Origin: Burkholderia puraquae
Lineage (GTDB): Bacteria; Pseudomonadota; Gammaproteobacteria; Burkholderiales; Burkholderiaceae
NCBI RefSeq assembly: GCF_002099195.1
Contig: NZ_NBYX01000003.1
Coordinates: forward strand, 310,001 to 374,000
Reading direction: 5' to 3'
Length of the DNA stretch: 64,000 nt
The notes under the pieces are model-generated. The model searched no databases. It was not told the origin of the DNA and worked only from the letters and a program-made list of their open reading frames with translations. The position numbers and the translations under genes were made by a program. Positions 8,476 through 16,537 of this stretch are shown here, piece by piece (the stretch's first letter is position 1; each line of letters opens with the position of its first letter).

Positions 8476-9204
8476 TCATTCCCATGCGTGCTTGCTGAAT
8501 TGATAACCCTTGCTGCGGATCGTCTTGATCCGCTGCGGGTTGCTCGCGTCGTCGCGCAGCTTGCGGCGCAGCTTCGAGATGCGCCCGTCGATCGTGCGGT
8601 CGAGGCCGTCGAATTCGACGCCGCGCAACTGCAGCATCAGGTCGTCGCGGCTGACGACTTCGCCCGCATGGCACACGAGCGCCCACAGCAGGTCGAATTC
8701 GGCGGACGTCAGGTCGGGCGTGCTGCCGTCGGGCAGCACGACGGAGCGGTCGGTGCGGTCGATCGAGAACTTGCCGAACGCGTAGCGCTCGGGCTGCGGC
8801 GCGGTGCTCTCGGCCACGCGCGCGGGCGCGCGGCGCAGCTGGGCCTTGATCCGCGCGAGCAGGATGCGCGGCTCGACCGGCTTGTGCACATAGTCGTCTG
8901 CGCCGAACTCGAGGCCGAGCAGTTCGTCGAACGGCTCGTCGCGGGCCGTCACCATGATGATCACGCCGTCGTACTGCTTGCGTGCCTCGCGGCAGATTTC
9001 GAAGCCGTCCTTGCCCGGCAGGTTCACGTCGAGAATGACGAGATCGGGACGAATGGACAGGATCGCCGGCACCGCGGCGTCACCATGCAGCACAGTGTCG
9101 ACTTCATAGTCGTTCTTGCGCAGGTAGCCGGCGATCAGCGTGGACAGGCGGGTGTCGTCTTCGACGAGCAGGATGCGAAAAGGCATGGGCAGCGGTCGGA
9201 TCAT
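8476..9204 (-). CDS. OmpR-family response regulator (RstA-like)
   Basis: 242 residues from the ATG at 9204; a second ATG at 9186 (MPFRIL) is equally possible, and neither has a good ribosome site. Receiver domain: acidic pair in LVEDDTRL, phospho-acceptor Asp in LVILDVNLPGKDG, Thr in MVTARDE, Lys in VHKPVEP. Linker, then a C-terminal winged helix with RTIDGRISKLRRKLRDD as recognition region. It is co-transcribed with the kinase downstream and diverges from glutaminase. A control link to glsA is possible but only positional. Confidence 0.9.
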   Translation of the reverse strand: MIRPLPMPFRILLVEDDTRLSTLIAGYLRKNDYEVDTVLHGDAAVPAILSIRPDLVILDVNLPGKDGFEICREARKQYDGVIIMVTARDEPFDELLGLEFGADDYVHKPVEPRILLARIKAQLRRAPARVAESTAPQPERYAFGKFSIDRTDRSVVLPDGSTPDLTSAEFDLLWALVCHAGEVVSRDDLMLQLRGVEFDGLDRTIDGRISKLRRKLRDDASNPQRIKTIRSKGYQFSKHAWE

Positions 9205-9405
9205 CGGGGGGGCCACGGCGGCGCCGGCCGGTGCCGGACGCCGGCCATCGGCCGAAACGTACCGCATGATACTGCGCCCGCCGATTGCCTGTTCAGAGGT
9301 CTTGAAAATAAGGGCGCGATAGCGGCCGCGCTTGACGAATCGACGCCGGGGCGGTTCCATACGGGCTCGCCGGAATCCGGGCCGCTCACCTACCCGCCTG
9401 ATTTG

Positions 9406-10320
9406 ATGAACTACCAGACGATCCTCGAACGTATCCACACCGAACTCGCCCCCTGGATTGGCCAGGGGCGGGTTGCCGATTACATTCCCGAACTCGCGAA
9501 AGTGCCTGCCGACAAGTTCGGGATGGCCGTCGTGACGCTAGACGGAAACGTTTGCACGGTCGGCGATGCGCACGAGCGCTTCTCGATCCAGAGCATCTCG
9601 AAGCTGTTCGCGTGCACGCTCGCGTTCCAGCTGCTCGGCGACGAACTGTGGGAACGGGTCGGCCGCGAGCCGTCGGGCAACGCGTTCAATTCGCTGGTCC
9701 AGCTCGAAAGCGAGCGCGGCAAGCCGCGCAATCCGTTCATCAACGCGGGGGCGCTGGTCGTCACCGACGTGCTGTGCCGCCGCTTCGTGAAGGCCGAGAC
9801 GGCGCTGGTCGAATTCGTGCGGCGGCTGATCGGCTCGAACGACATCGACTACGATTCGCGCGTCGCGCAGTCGGAGCTGCAGCACGCGGAGCGCAACCGC
9901 GCGATGGCGCACTTCATGGCGAGCTTCGGCAACATGCAGATGCCGCCCGACACGGTGATCGATGCGTATTGCCGCCAGTGCGCGATCACGATGAACTGCG
10001 TCGAGCTCGCGCGCGCCGCGCTGTTCCTCGCGAACGGCGGCGTCGCGCCGGTGACCGGCGAGCGGATCGTCGATTCGAGTTCCGCGAAGCGGCTGTCGGC
10101 GCTGATGCTGACCTGCGGCACCTACGATGCGGCGGGCGATTTCGTGTATCGCGTCGGGCTGCCCGCGAAGAGCGGCGTCGGCGGCGGGATCGTCGCGGTG
10201 CTGCCCGGCGAGATGGCCGTGTGCGTGTGGGCGCCGGGGCTCGATGCGAACGGGAACTCGCTGGCGGGCACTATGGCTTTGGAATGGTTGACGACCTATT
10301 CGGGGCGGTCGATTTTTTAG
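9406..10320 (+). CDS. glsA: Glutaminase (beta-lactamase fold)
   Basis: 304 residues, the usual length of bacterial GlsA/GlsB. It hydrolyses L-glutamine to glutamate and ammonia in the cytoplasm. Family motifs are in order: FSIQSISKLF near 58-67 with the catalytic Ser-x-x-Lys, the PRNPFINAGAL block near 107-117, the paired Tyr and Asn residues in the middle, and SGVGGGIVAV near 255. The ATG at 9406 starts exactly at the conserved MNYQTIL; upstream in-frame sequence is the antisense of the response regulator and not part of the protein. Confidence 0.95.
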   Translation: MNYQTILERIHTELAPWIGQGRVADYIPELAKVPADKFGMAVVTLDGNVCTVGDAHERFSIQSISKLFACTLAFQLLGDELWERVGREPSGNAFNSLVQLESERGKPRNPFINAGALVVTDVLCRRFVKAETALVEFVRRLIGSNDIDYDSRVAQSELQHAERNRAMAHFMASFGNMQMPPDTVIDAYCRQCAITMNCVELARAALFLANGGVAPVTGERIVDSSSAKRLSALMLTCGTYDAAGDFVYRVGLPAKSGVGGGIVAVLPGEMAVCVWAPGLDANGNSLAGTMALEWLTTYSGRSIF

Positions 10321-10513
10321 GTGGCGAAGTCGAGCGCGCCTCATCTGGCGAAACGGTGACAGGCAAATACCGGCACACTCAATGGCGAATTCGTCATTCG
10401 GCAGCAATCAACCCGTTGCCGACCTTGACGTCTTGGCAAAGCGGGCCGAACCGTGGAATCAGCGGGCGGTGACTTGGGTGTAAATCCGCGTGATCGAGAT
10501 AAATCGTGGGGTG

Positions 10514-10867
10514 TCAAAAGCCCCGTGGCCGCCTCGGTTTCCAGCCTGTCATCGGCGGGGATGTCACCAGGAAAACATCATGCGGAGGGCTCTCCGATCG
10601 AATGAACTCGGCTGCCCTTTGATTGTTTCGTTCCGCGGCGTCCAGATCAACAGGAGGATCAGCGCCATCCCAAATGCAGTCGAACCTCGCTTCGAATCCG
10701 GGAAAATGCCATATGCCACCTTCGATCCGAGCGACAACCAGGCCGTGCCGGGCCGCCCGCTCACAAACTGCAATTGCCGCATCGGTAGAAAGCTTCATCA
10801 CAATGCTTCCATCGAGGGCAAAAAAATCGTCCGGAGAATCATGGACGCGAGAACGATCGATGTTCAT
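10514..10867 (-). CDS. Small acidic protein, possible orphan immunity protein
   Basis: 117 residues from the ATG at 10867, which has GGAG 8 bases upstream; an ATG 9 bases further up lies before that site. I recognise no named family. It has a mixed alpha/beta look with the patches SPDDFFALDGS, VVARIEGGIWHFPGFEARFDCIWDGADPP and DAAERNNQRAAEFI. The last two are tightly spaced, polar and Trp-rich, as in many small immunity proteins of polymorphic toxins. Six bases upstream, another frame ends with PKWIPDEWIELE (10870 and above), apparently the tail of a lost gene. Location and size would fit a toxin remnant followed by its immunity gene; this is inference only. Confidence 0.6.
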   Translation of the reverse strand: MNIDRSRVHDSPDDFFALDGSIVMKLSTDAAIAVCERAARHGLVVARIEGGIWHFPGFEARFDCIWDGADPPVDLDAAERNNQRAAEFIRSESPPHDVFLVTSPPMTGWKPRRPRGF

Positions 10868-10869
10868 CG

Positions 10870-11010
10870 GGCTCACTCCAACTCAATCCACTCGTCAGGA
10901 ATCCATTTTGGATCGTTCTTCGCAATTGCGGACAGCGTCATTGACCGCTTTACGCAACGGTTAGCCGCCTGATGCGATCGGCCGAAGCCGCCGACGGATT
11001 CGGCCGGTGC
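10870..11010 (-). pseudogene. Fragment: C-terminal end of a lost reading frame
   Basis: On the minus strand a frame open from about 11010 ends in a TGA only six bases before the start of the small protein at 10867. Its last 22 codons, beginning at an ATG, read as a plausible protein tail ending KNDPKWIPDEWIELE. No start with a ribosome site is visible. The arrangement looks like the 3' end of a larger gene whose body has been deleted. Function unknown. Confidence 0.35.
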
Positions 11011-11048
11011 TCACGTCACGGTTCGCACGACGTCTCCAGGCAAACCCG

Positions 11049-11990
11049 TCAGCGACCGCGCGCCACGCTGGCCTTGGCCTTCCCATCCTTCGAGAAGGGA
11101 TGACGATTGCCAAGGAGTTCGACCAGCCGTGTCTCGCATTCGGAAAACGCGTACCCGCGCCGCTGGGAGATCATGAACGTGAGGGGGCGCATGTGCCACG
11201 CGCGCCGCCGGAGTTCGACAAGTGTTCCCTTCGCGAGGTCTTCCTCGACCAGATGGCGCGGCATGTGCCCCCAGCACAAGCTTCCCCTGAGCAGATCGTG
11301 CTTCGCGCCGAGATCATTCACCCACCACTGGCGTTCACTGGCGACCCCCTGCTGTGTCTTTTCCGCTTCGGGCTGATTGTCCGTCACGACGAGCTGGATG
11401 TGCCGACCAAATTCTTCCCGCGGGATGGGCCCCGCGAGTGCGGCCAACGGATGCGATGGCGCACAGACGGTCACCATTTGCGCTTCACACAAATGCTGCC
11501 GTTCCATGGTGCCTTGGCTCAACTCGGGCACGTCCATGATCGTTACCGCCAATGCGCACGTGCCGTCGAGAACCAAACGCTCGCCGTCCTGCATGGTCGT
11601 CATGCGCAGATTGATTGCAACCGTTGGAAAGTCCGCCTGCAGGATGCGCAGGCATCCAATCAGGTGCGCACGCGGAAAATAGGTATCCACGGCAATCGAG
11701 ACCTGTGGGATCCCGGCTTCGGCAATCGCAACCGCGCGCATCTTCATTTCCTCGGTGCGCGAGATCACCCCACGCGCATCGGGCAGCAGGCTGCGGCCTG
11801 CGGCCGTGAGCGTCGCTTTGCGAGTGTTGCGCTCGAACAGCACCACGTCAAAGGCACTCTCGAGCGCGCCGATCGCGTGACTGATCGCCGACTGTGCACG
11901 CCTCAGTTGCCGTGCGGCCCCGGAAAAGCTTCCCTGGTCACATACGGCGACAAAAGCCCGAAGTTGATTGATGGTGACGTTGTCCAACAT
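11049..11990 (-). CDS. LysR-family transcriptional regulator
   Basis: 313 residues. The N-terminal winged helix-turn-helix (about 5-64) contains the typical SFSGAARQLRRAQSAISHAIGALE; an effector-binding domain of the periplasmic-protein fold follows. It diverges from a three-gene operon of oxidoreductases with only 106 bp between the start codons. That gap holds a textbook LysR site (T-N11-A) and a larger inverted repeat. LysR proteins usually control the divergent operon and repress themselves, so the dehydrogenases at 12097-14235 are the expected targets. The inducer is unknown. Confidence 0.92.
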   Translation of the reverse strand: MLDNVTINQLRAFVAVCDQGSFSGAARQLRRAQSAISHAIGALESAFDVVLFERNTRKATLTAAGRSLLPDARGVISRTEEMKMRAVAIAEAGIPQVSIAVDTYFPRAHLIGCLRILQADFPTVAINLRMTTMQDGERLVLDGTCALAVTIMDVPELSQGTMERQHLCEAQMVTVCAPSHPLAALAGPIPREEFGRHIQLVVTDNQPEAEKTQQGVASERQWWVNDLGAKHDLLRGSLCWGHMPRHLVEEDLAKGTLVELRRRAWHMRPLTFMISQRRGYAFSECETRLVELLGNRHPFSKDGKAKASVARGR

Positions 11991-12024
11991 ATCTATCTAT
12001 AAAGTAGATGGCACCTATAGATAT
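11989..12024. promoter_or_regulatory. LysR operator region between divergent genes
   Basis: ATCTA (11995-11999) and TAGAT (12005-12009) form a 15-bp dyad with the T-N11-A signature of LysR boxes. An outer perfect 8-bp inverted repeat, ATATCTAT (11989-11996) and ATAGATAT (12017-12024), encloses it. The nested dyads sit between the LysR start (11990) and the dehydrogenase start (12097); the outer repeat overlaps the first codon of the regulator. Confidence 0.7.
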
Positions 12025-12096
12025 TCAGTCAATTGGATTCATGAATCAAGTGGTTCAGAATCATGTTCGTCGCTTTCGTTTCGGAGGATGCAGGGC

Positions 12097-12831
12097 ATGA
12101 ACAGACTGAATGGAAAGACCGCGGTGATCACCGGCGGCGCTACCGGAATCGGCCGCGCCGCCGCAAGACGCTTCATCGAAGAGGGCGCCTTCGTTTACAT
12201 CTTCGGCCGCCGGCAGGAAGCGCTCGACGCCGCTGTGGCCGACCTCGGGCCCAATGCCCGCGCGGTGAAGGGCTCGGTTGCCGATCTGGCCGACCTCGAG
12301 CGGCTCTACGCGACAGTAAAGGCCGAGCGCGGAACCCTCGACATCGTGTTCGCCAATGCCGGGGCAGGAAGCCCGCTTCCGCTCGGCAAGATCACCGCCG
12401 AACACATCGACGAAATCTTCGACACCAACGTGAAGGGTTCGATTTTCACGGTCCAGGCGGCGCTGCCGCTGATGGGCCCGGGCGGTTCGATCATCCTGAC
12501 CGGATCGAGCGCCGGCACCACGGGAGCCGCGGGATTCACGGCATACAGCGCGAGCAAGGCAGCGGTGCGCAACCTCGCCCGGACCTGGGCGGAGGACCTG
12601 AAGGGCACCGGCATCCGGGTCAACGTGCTATCGCCCGGGGCGACGGCGACCGAACTGGCCAAGGAGGCGCTGGGCGAAGAAGGTCAGAAGGCCTATGGGG
12701 CGATGACGCCGCTCCAGCGCATGGCCGATCCGGCGGAGATCGGGGCGGTGGCCGCCTTTCTTGCGTCGTCGGACAGCAGCTTCATGACCGCCAGCGAGGT
12801 CGCCGTTGACGGTGGCCTGGCACAACTCTGA
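12097..12831 (+). CDS. Short-chain dehydrogenase/reductase
   Basis: 244 residues from the ATG at 12097 with GGAGG nine bases upstream (an ATG at 12088 is too close to that site). Classical SDR: cofactor motif TGGATGIG near 12-19, NAG motif in FANAGAGS, catalytic Ser in ILTGSSAG, Tyr-x-x-x-Lys in AYSASKAAV, and the C-terminal VAVDGGLAQL. The residue after the second beta strand is FGRR, which favours NADP. It is the first gene of an operon with a second SDR 12 bases downstream. The substrate is not evident. Confidence 0.92.
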   Translation: MNRLNGKTAVITGGATGIGRAAARRFIEEGAFVYIFGRRQEALDAAVADLGPNARAVKGSVADLADLERLYATVKAERGTLDIVFANAGAGSPLPLGKITAEHIDEIFDTNVKGSIFTVQAALPLMGPGGSIILTGSSAGTTGAAGFTAYSASKAAVRNLARTWAEDLKGTGIRVNVLSPGATATELAKEALGEEGQKAYGAMTPLQRMADPAEIGAVAAFLASSDSSFMTASEVAVDGGLAQL

Positions 12832-12843
12832 GGAGAAATTCAA

Positions 12844-13611
12844 ATGACGCAATCGTTAAAGGGCAAAACAGCGCTCGTTACCGGCGCATCACGGGGCATT
12901 GGCCGCGCCATCGCCGAACGTCTTGCAAAGGACGGTGCGACAGTCGCACTCACCTACAACGCCAGCAAATCCGGCGCGGACGCGGCGATCGCAGCCATCG
13001 AGAAAGCGGGCGGCACTGCGTTCGCGATCCACGCGGATCTCGTTGATCCGGCGGCCGTCCCGGCTTTGTTCGAGAGGCTCGACGACGAACTCACCAGGCG
13101 GCACGGAACCAACGCCCTCGACATTCTGGTCAACAACGCCGGCAATTCCGGCTGGGTCGGCTTCAAGGACGCGACGCCGGAGAGTTGGGACACCCTGATG
13201 GCGGTCTACGCCCGCGCGCCCTTCTTCATCATTCAAGCCGCCCTGGATCGTCTCGCCGATGGTGCCCGCATCATCAACATTTCTTCCGCCGCCGCCACGA
13301 AGCCCGTGACGGCAGCGCCCGTCTACTCAATGGCGAAAGCAGCCATCAACACCCTGACCCATACGCTCGCCATCGAGCTGGGGCCGCGTGGCATCACCGC
13401 AAACGCCGTCGCGCCGGGCTTCACGCGAACGGATGCGAACGCCGCCTTTCGGGAGAATCCCGAACTCGTCAAGGCGGCCGAGGCCCAGATCGCGCTGGGC
13501 CGCTTTGGCGAGCCTTCGGAAATCGCCGCCGTCGTGGCGTTCCTGGCCTCCGATGAAGGCCATTGGGTAACCGGCCAAACGATTGAAGCAAGCGGCGGTT
13601 ACAAGCTCTGA
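12844..13611 (+). CDS. Short-chain dehydrogenase/reductase (FabG-like)
   Basis: 255 residues, with GGAG in the 12-base gap after the preceding SDR. Motifs: TGASRGIG near 14-21, the NNAGNSG loop, Ser in NISSAAA, and Tyr-Ser-Met-Ala-Lys for the YxxxK pair. An internal [19 protein letters not shown] segment is slightly longer than in minimal FabG. It is a cytoplasmic NAD(P)-dependent oxidoreductase. Two adjacent SDRs of only moderate mutual similarity suggest successive steps on one substrate rather than a recent duplication. Confidence 0.92.
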   Translation: MTQSLKGKTALVTGASRGIGRAIAERLAKDGATVALTYNASKSGADAAIAAIEKAGGTAFAIHADLVDPAAVPALFERLDDELTRRHGTNALDILVNNAGNSGWVGFKDATPESWDTLMAVYARAPFFIIQAALDRLADGARIINISSAAATKPVTAAPVYSMAKAAINTLTHTLAIELGPRGITANAVAPGFTRTDANAAFRENPELVKAAEAQIALGRFGEPSEIAAVVAFLASDEGHWVTGQTIEASGGYKL

Positions 13612-13638
13612 CCGCGCACGGAAACGAAGGAGAAACCT

Positions 13639-14235
13639 ATGCGTTACGCAATCATCGGCTTCGGCAAGATCGGCCGTGCACTTGCCAAGGCGTTCGCCCG
13701 CAACGGCATCGAAGTGGCCGTTGCAACCACGCGCGACCCGGAAAGCTTTGCGGCCGATGCGGCCGCGATCGGCCCCACGATCATTCCCCAAACCCTGGCG
13801 GAAGCCGTCAAGGCGGACACCATCTTTCTGGCTGTCCGTTTCGAGTCGCACACGGAGGTCGCAAAAGCGCTGCCCGACTGGAAGGGGAAGACCGTCATCG
13901 ACGCGATGAACACGCAGGCCCCGCTCGCGGAACTGGGCGGTCTCCCCTCCTCTGTTTTCGTCGCGAACGCGTTCACCGGAGCCAGGCTGGTGAAAGGCTT
14001 CAATCATCTGGTTGCCGCCGTCCTCGGCCAGGACCCGGCCATACATGGTGGCAGGCGAGTCGTGTTCCTGGCGAGCGACGATGACGCCGCAGCAGCGGAG
14101 ATTGGCGCGCTTGCTGAAAAACTCGGTTTCGCGCCAATCAAACTGGGCGGGCTTTCGGATGGTGGGCTCCTTGTGCATGCGCGCGGAAATAACTGGGGAC
14201 AATTGATCTTCAAGGACTTGATCACGTTCGACTGA
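13639..14235 (+). CDS. NADPH-dependent F420 reductase-like oxidoreductase
   Basis: 198 residues, with AAGGAG just before the ATG. Rossmann fold from residue 1: MRYAIIGFGKIGRALAKAF, then ATTRDPESF where NADP phosphate would bind, DTIFLAVRFESH, and KTVIDAMNTQ. This is the NADP-binding domain of the F420H2:NADP oxidoreductase-like family, common in bacteria that lack F420, where the true hydride partner is unknown. It is the last gene of the LysR-controlled operon, 27 bases after the second SDR. It probably supplies or uses NADPH in the same pathway. Confidence 0.85.
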   Translation: MRYAIIGFGKIGRALAKAFARNGIEVAVATTRDPESFAADAAAIGPTIIPQTLAEAVKADTIFLAVRFESHTEVAKALPDWKGKTVIDAMNTQAPLAELGGLPSSVFVANAFTGARLVKGFNHLVAAVLGQDPAIHGGRRVVFLASDDDAAAAEIGALAEKLGFAPIKLGGLSDGGLLVHARGNNWGQLIFKDLITFD

Positions 14236-14609
14236 CGAGCAACCGTTTCCGGATATTTCCCTGAGTCGAATGGCCGAATGCCGCGCGCGACCGACGACCG
14301 AACGTCGGAGCGGCGCGGCACCGGAATGACCTCTCATGGCCGAACCAGGGCGGTCGGCATCGGAGCGGCCGTCGACTTGCAGATGCCGCCGCCGGCAACC
14401 GCCGGATGGGCTGAGACGCCACGGAAAGCCCGCAGATTCATTGCGATGGGGCGCATGAGCGGAGATCGGCGGTAGGCCAAAGGTGACGACCACGTGTGCG
14501 ATCCAACTGCGTCAGTGGCTTTCATGATCAAGGCCCGAATGGCCCCGGTCAGCCGAACGCACTCGGCAGTTCGTCGCATCGACCGGTTGACTCTTTCAAC
14601 CCGCCGCGC
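14236..14609. other. Intergenic region without recognised gene
   Basis: About 370 bases between converging transcription units. Short open frames are present on both strands but lack ribosome sites and family resemblance. No U-tract terminator was found. I see nothing functional beyond normal spacing. Confidence 0.4.
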
Positions 14610-14996
14610 TCATTCGCCTTGCGCAAAATTCAACTCGACGCCATTGCCAGCCGGATCGCGGAAGAAAACCTGCACCTGGCCGGTGAGCGGAACGTGCCCG
14701 CGCGTGAATTCCACGTTGGCCTCGGTCAGATAACGCGTCATTTCGCCGGCGTCCGTACAGGAAAACGCGACGTGATCGAACGTACTGGCAACGTTTGACG
14801 GGCGCGATTCGCCCGGCCGCGCTTCCGACAGATGCAGCACGGCCTGCGGGCCCGCATACAACCAGTACCCGAAGCGCTTGAACGGCGGGCGAAACCCTTC
14901 CTGCAGGCCGACGATGTCGACGTAGAAATCGCGGAGCGCATCGAGTGTCGGCCGGTCCGCGCGCAGATTGTAGTGACTGAATCCGGTAACTGGCAT
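14610..14996 (-). CDS. VOC/glyoxalase-fold protein
   Basis: 128 residues from the ATG at 14996; an earlier ATG at 15053 adds a tail without family match. Two beta-alpha-beta-beta-beta modules are visible: GFSHYNLRADR...GYWLYAGPQAVLHLSEA and FDHVAFSCTDAG...QVFFRDPAGNGVELNFAQGE. His in GFSHYNL, Glu in HLSEA, His in FDHVAF and Glu in GVELNF occupy the usual metal positions. Families of this size include fosfomycin-resistance-like, ring-cleaving and isomerase enzymes; the particular reaction cannot be assigned. Confidence 0.85.
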   Translation of the reverse strand: MPVTGFSHYNLRADRPTLDALRDFYVDIVGLQEGFRPPFKRFGYWLYAGPQAVLHLSEARPGESRPSNVASTFDHVAFSCTDAGEMTRYLTEANVEFTRGHVPLTGQVQVFFRDPAGNGVELNFAQGE

Positions 14997-15330
14997 GACG
15001 TGTAGCTCGTGTTGGGGCGACGTGACATGAAATGGCATCGTGCCGGACATTGCCGCTTCGGGCACGATCCGCGCGAAACCCGCAAGCCGGCAGTGGCGAG
15101 CAGTCGGAGCCGACCTTCGACATCTGCGTCGCACTCCCCCGGCCGACCGTCGGTCTACAAAGGGCATCCCAGTATATTGCGGCCTGGCGCCACCGTAGCG
15201 CCGGTGTGACGGAGGCTCCCGCGCAGCACGGCAAAACACCCCTACGAAAATCGCCTCGGCAGCCGACCCGATTTTCCGGTACAAATCGGAGACGCTGAAA
15301 CTTCCCGCGAGCTATCGGAGACCCTCGTTC
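14997..15330. other. Divergent promoter region
   Basis: About 330 bases between the starts of the VOC protein and the isochorismatase-like protein. GC-rich with a few A runs near 15230-15290. No gene, repeat or clear operator was recognised. Confidence 0.4.
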
Positions 15331-15996
15331 ATGACTCGGCAAAACGCACCGGATATCGCAACGGCAATCCGCACGCCCCCCGGCGACAGCCCATCCGCGC
15401 CGATTCCCGCCATCGTGCCGTCCAGCACCGCGCTGCTCGTCATGCACTACCAGACCGACATCCTCGGCCTGTTTCCGTCGGTCGCGCCCGGGTTGCTCGC
15501 CAATACGCGCCGGCTCTGCGATGCGGCGCGGGCCGGCGGCATCGGCGTCTGGTTCGCGAACCTCCGGTTCAGCCCCGGCTATCCGGAAGTCAGCCCGCGC
15601 AACAAGAACGGCCAGGGCATCAAGCAGCTCGGCCTCTTCATCGACGACGGCCCGTCGCCGGAGCTCGGCCGGCAGGCCGACGAGCCGCTGATCGTCGCGC
15701 ACCGCGCCAGCGTGTTCTTCGGCACCGATCTGCAAGCGCGGCTGGTCGAGCAAGGCGTCGATTCGCTGATCATGGTCGGCATCGCGTCGACGGGCGTAAT
15801 GCTGTCGTCGATCGCCCACGCGAGCGACGCGGACTTCCGCTTGTATACGGTCAAGGATTGCTGCTACGACCCGGACCCGGTGGTCCACGAGCACCTGTTC
15901 TCCACCGCCTTCGAATCGCGCACGACCGTGCTGTCGCTCGCGGACGCGTTGCGGCTGCTCGCGCAAGCGCAGGCAGACGCAGTCGCGCGAGCGTGA
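15331..15996 (+). CDS. Isochorismatase-like protein lacking the usual catalytic triad
   Basis: 221 residues of the isochorismatase/cysteine-hydrolase fold: ALLVMHYQTDIL near residue 34, IGVWFANLRF, a PLIVAHRASVFFGTDL segment, and GIASTGVMLSS near 149. The canonical Asp-Lys-Cys triad is absent: the Asp position is His (MHYQ), the Lys position falls in AHRA, and the Cys position is Val in STGVML. True isochorismatases also lack the Cys, so hydrolysis of a vinyl ether or ester, or a non-catalytic role, is possible. The N-terminal 25 residues are a disordered Pro/Ala-rich extension. The monooxygenase remnant follows directly. Confidence 0.8.
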   Translation: MTRQNAPDIATAIRTPPGDSPSAPIPAIVPSSTALLVMHYQTDILGLFPSVAPGLLANTRRLCDAARAGGIGVWFANLRFSPGYPEVSPRNKNGQGIKQLGLFIDDGPSPELGRQADEPLIVAHRASVFFGTDLQARLVEQGVDSLIMVGIASTGVMLSSIAHASDADFRLYTVKDCCYDPDPVVHEHLFSTAFESRTTVLSLADALRLLAQAQADAVARA

Positions 15997-15997
15997 C

Positions 15998-16446
15998 GGG
16001 CCAACGGCGTCGCCCGGAGTACGCGCGCACTCGAGGCGATCGTCCGCGATCTCGTCGACACGCGCGACGGCGCGACGTACTTCGCCGAGCGCGTGTGGGG
16101 GGTGTCCGTTGCCTACGTCTCGGCGGTGGTCATCCGCTCGTGGGCCGCAGCGTTCCCGACTTCGAACTGGCCGACGAAACGCGGCTTGGCGACCACGTCA
16201 GGCTCGACAAGGGCATGCTGCTGGACTTCGACGCAGGAAGGCCGTTTCAGGCGCTCGCCAACCGCTGGCGCGACCGGATCGCGTATCTTGCGAGCGATGC
16301 GAAAGACCGGCTGGGACTGCGCGCCGTGCTCGTGCGGCCCGATGGTTGCGTCGCGTGGGCCGGTGACGATGCGTCGAGCGTCGAGCGCCGACGAAGCGGC
16401 GCACGCGGCGATGCGTTGGTTCGGCAAGCCATGCGCCGCGCATTGA
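15998..16446 (+). pseudogene. Remnant of FAD-dependent aromatic monooxygenase (C-terminal part)
   Basis: Three consecutive reading frames together spell the end of a class A flavoprotein hydroxylase of the PheA/TfdB/Rox type. First frame: DLVDTRDGATYFAERVWGVSV (about 16050-16110). Second: GGGHPLVGRSVPDFELADETRLG continuing to LGLRAVLVRPDGCVAWAGDDAS (about 16120-16380). Third: DEAAHAAMRWFGKP to a stop at 16446. The joins need frameshifts near 16108-16120 and near 16375-16390, and the FAD-binding N-terminal two-thirds is missing. The protein would have carried the thioredoxin-like C-terminal domain of that family. It cannot be functional as it stands. Confidence 0.85.
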
Positions 16447-16537
16447 ATGCGGTCGCTCGTCGTCTGAAGAATCCGGTGTATATTGCCGACCGATACGCCT
16501 GCATGCGCGCCGTCGAACACGCGCCCGACCTCATCGA

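Noticed and set aside
14334..14579. 81-codon minus-strand frame in the 14.3 kb gap
   Set aside because: No ribosome site and no recognisable domain; left as non-coding.
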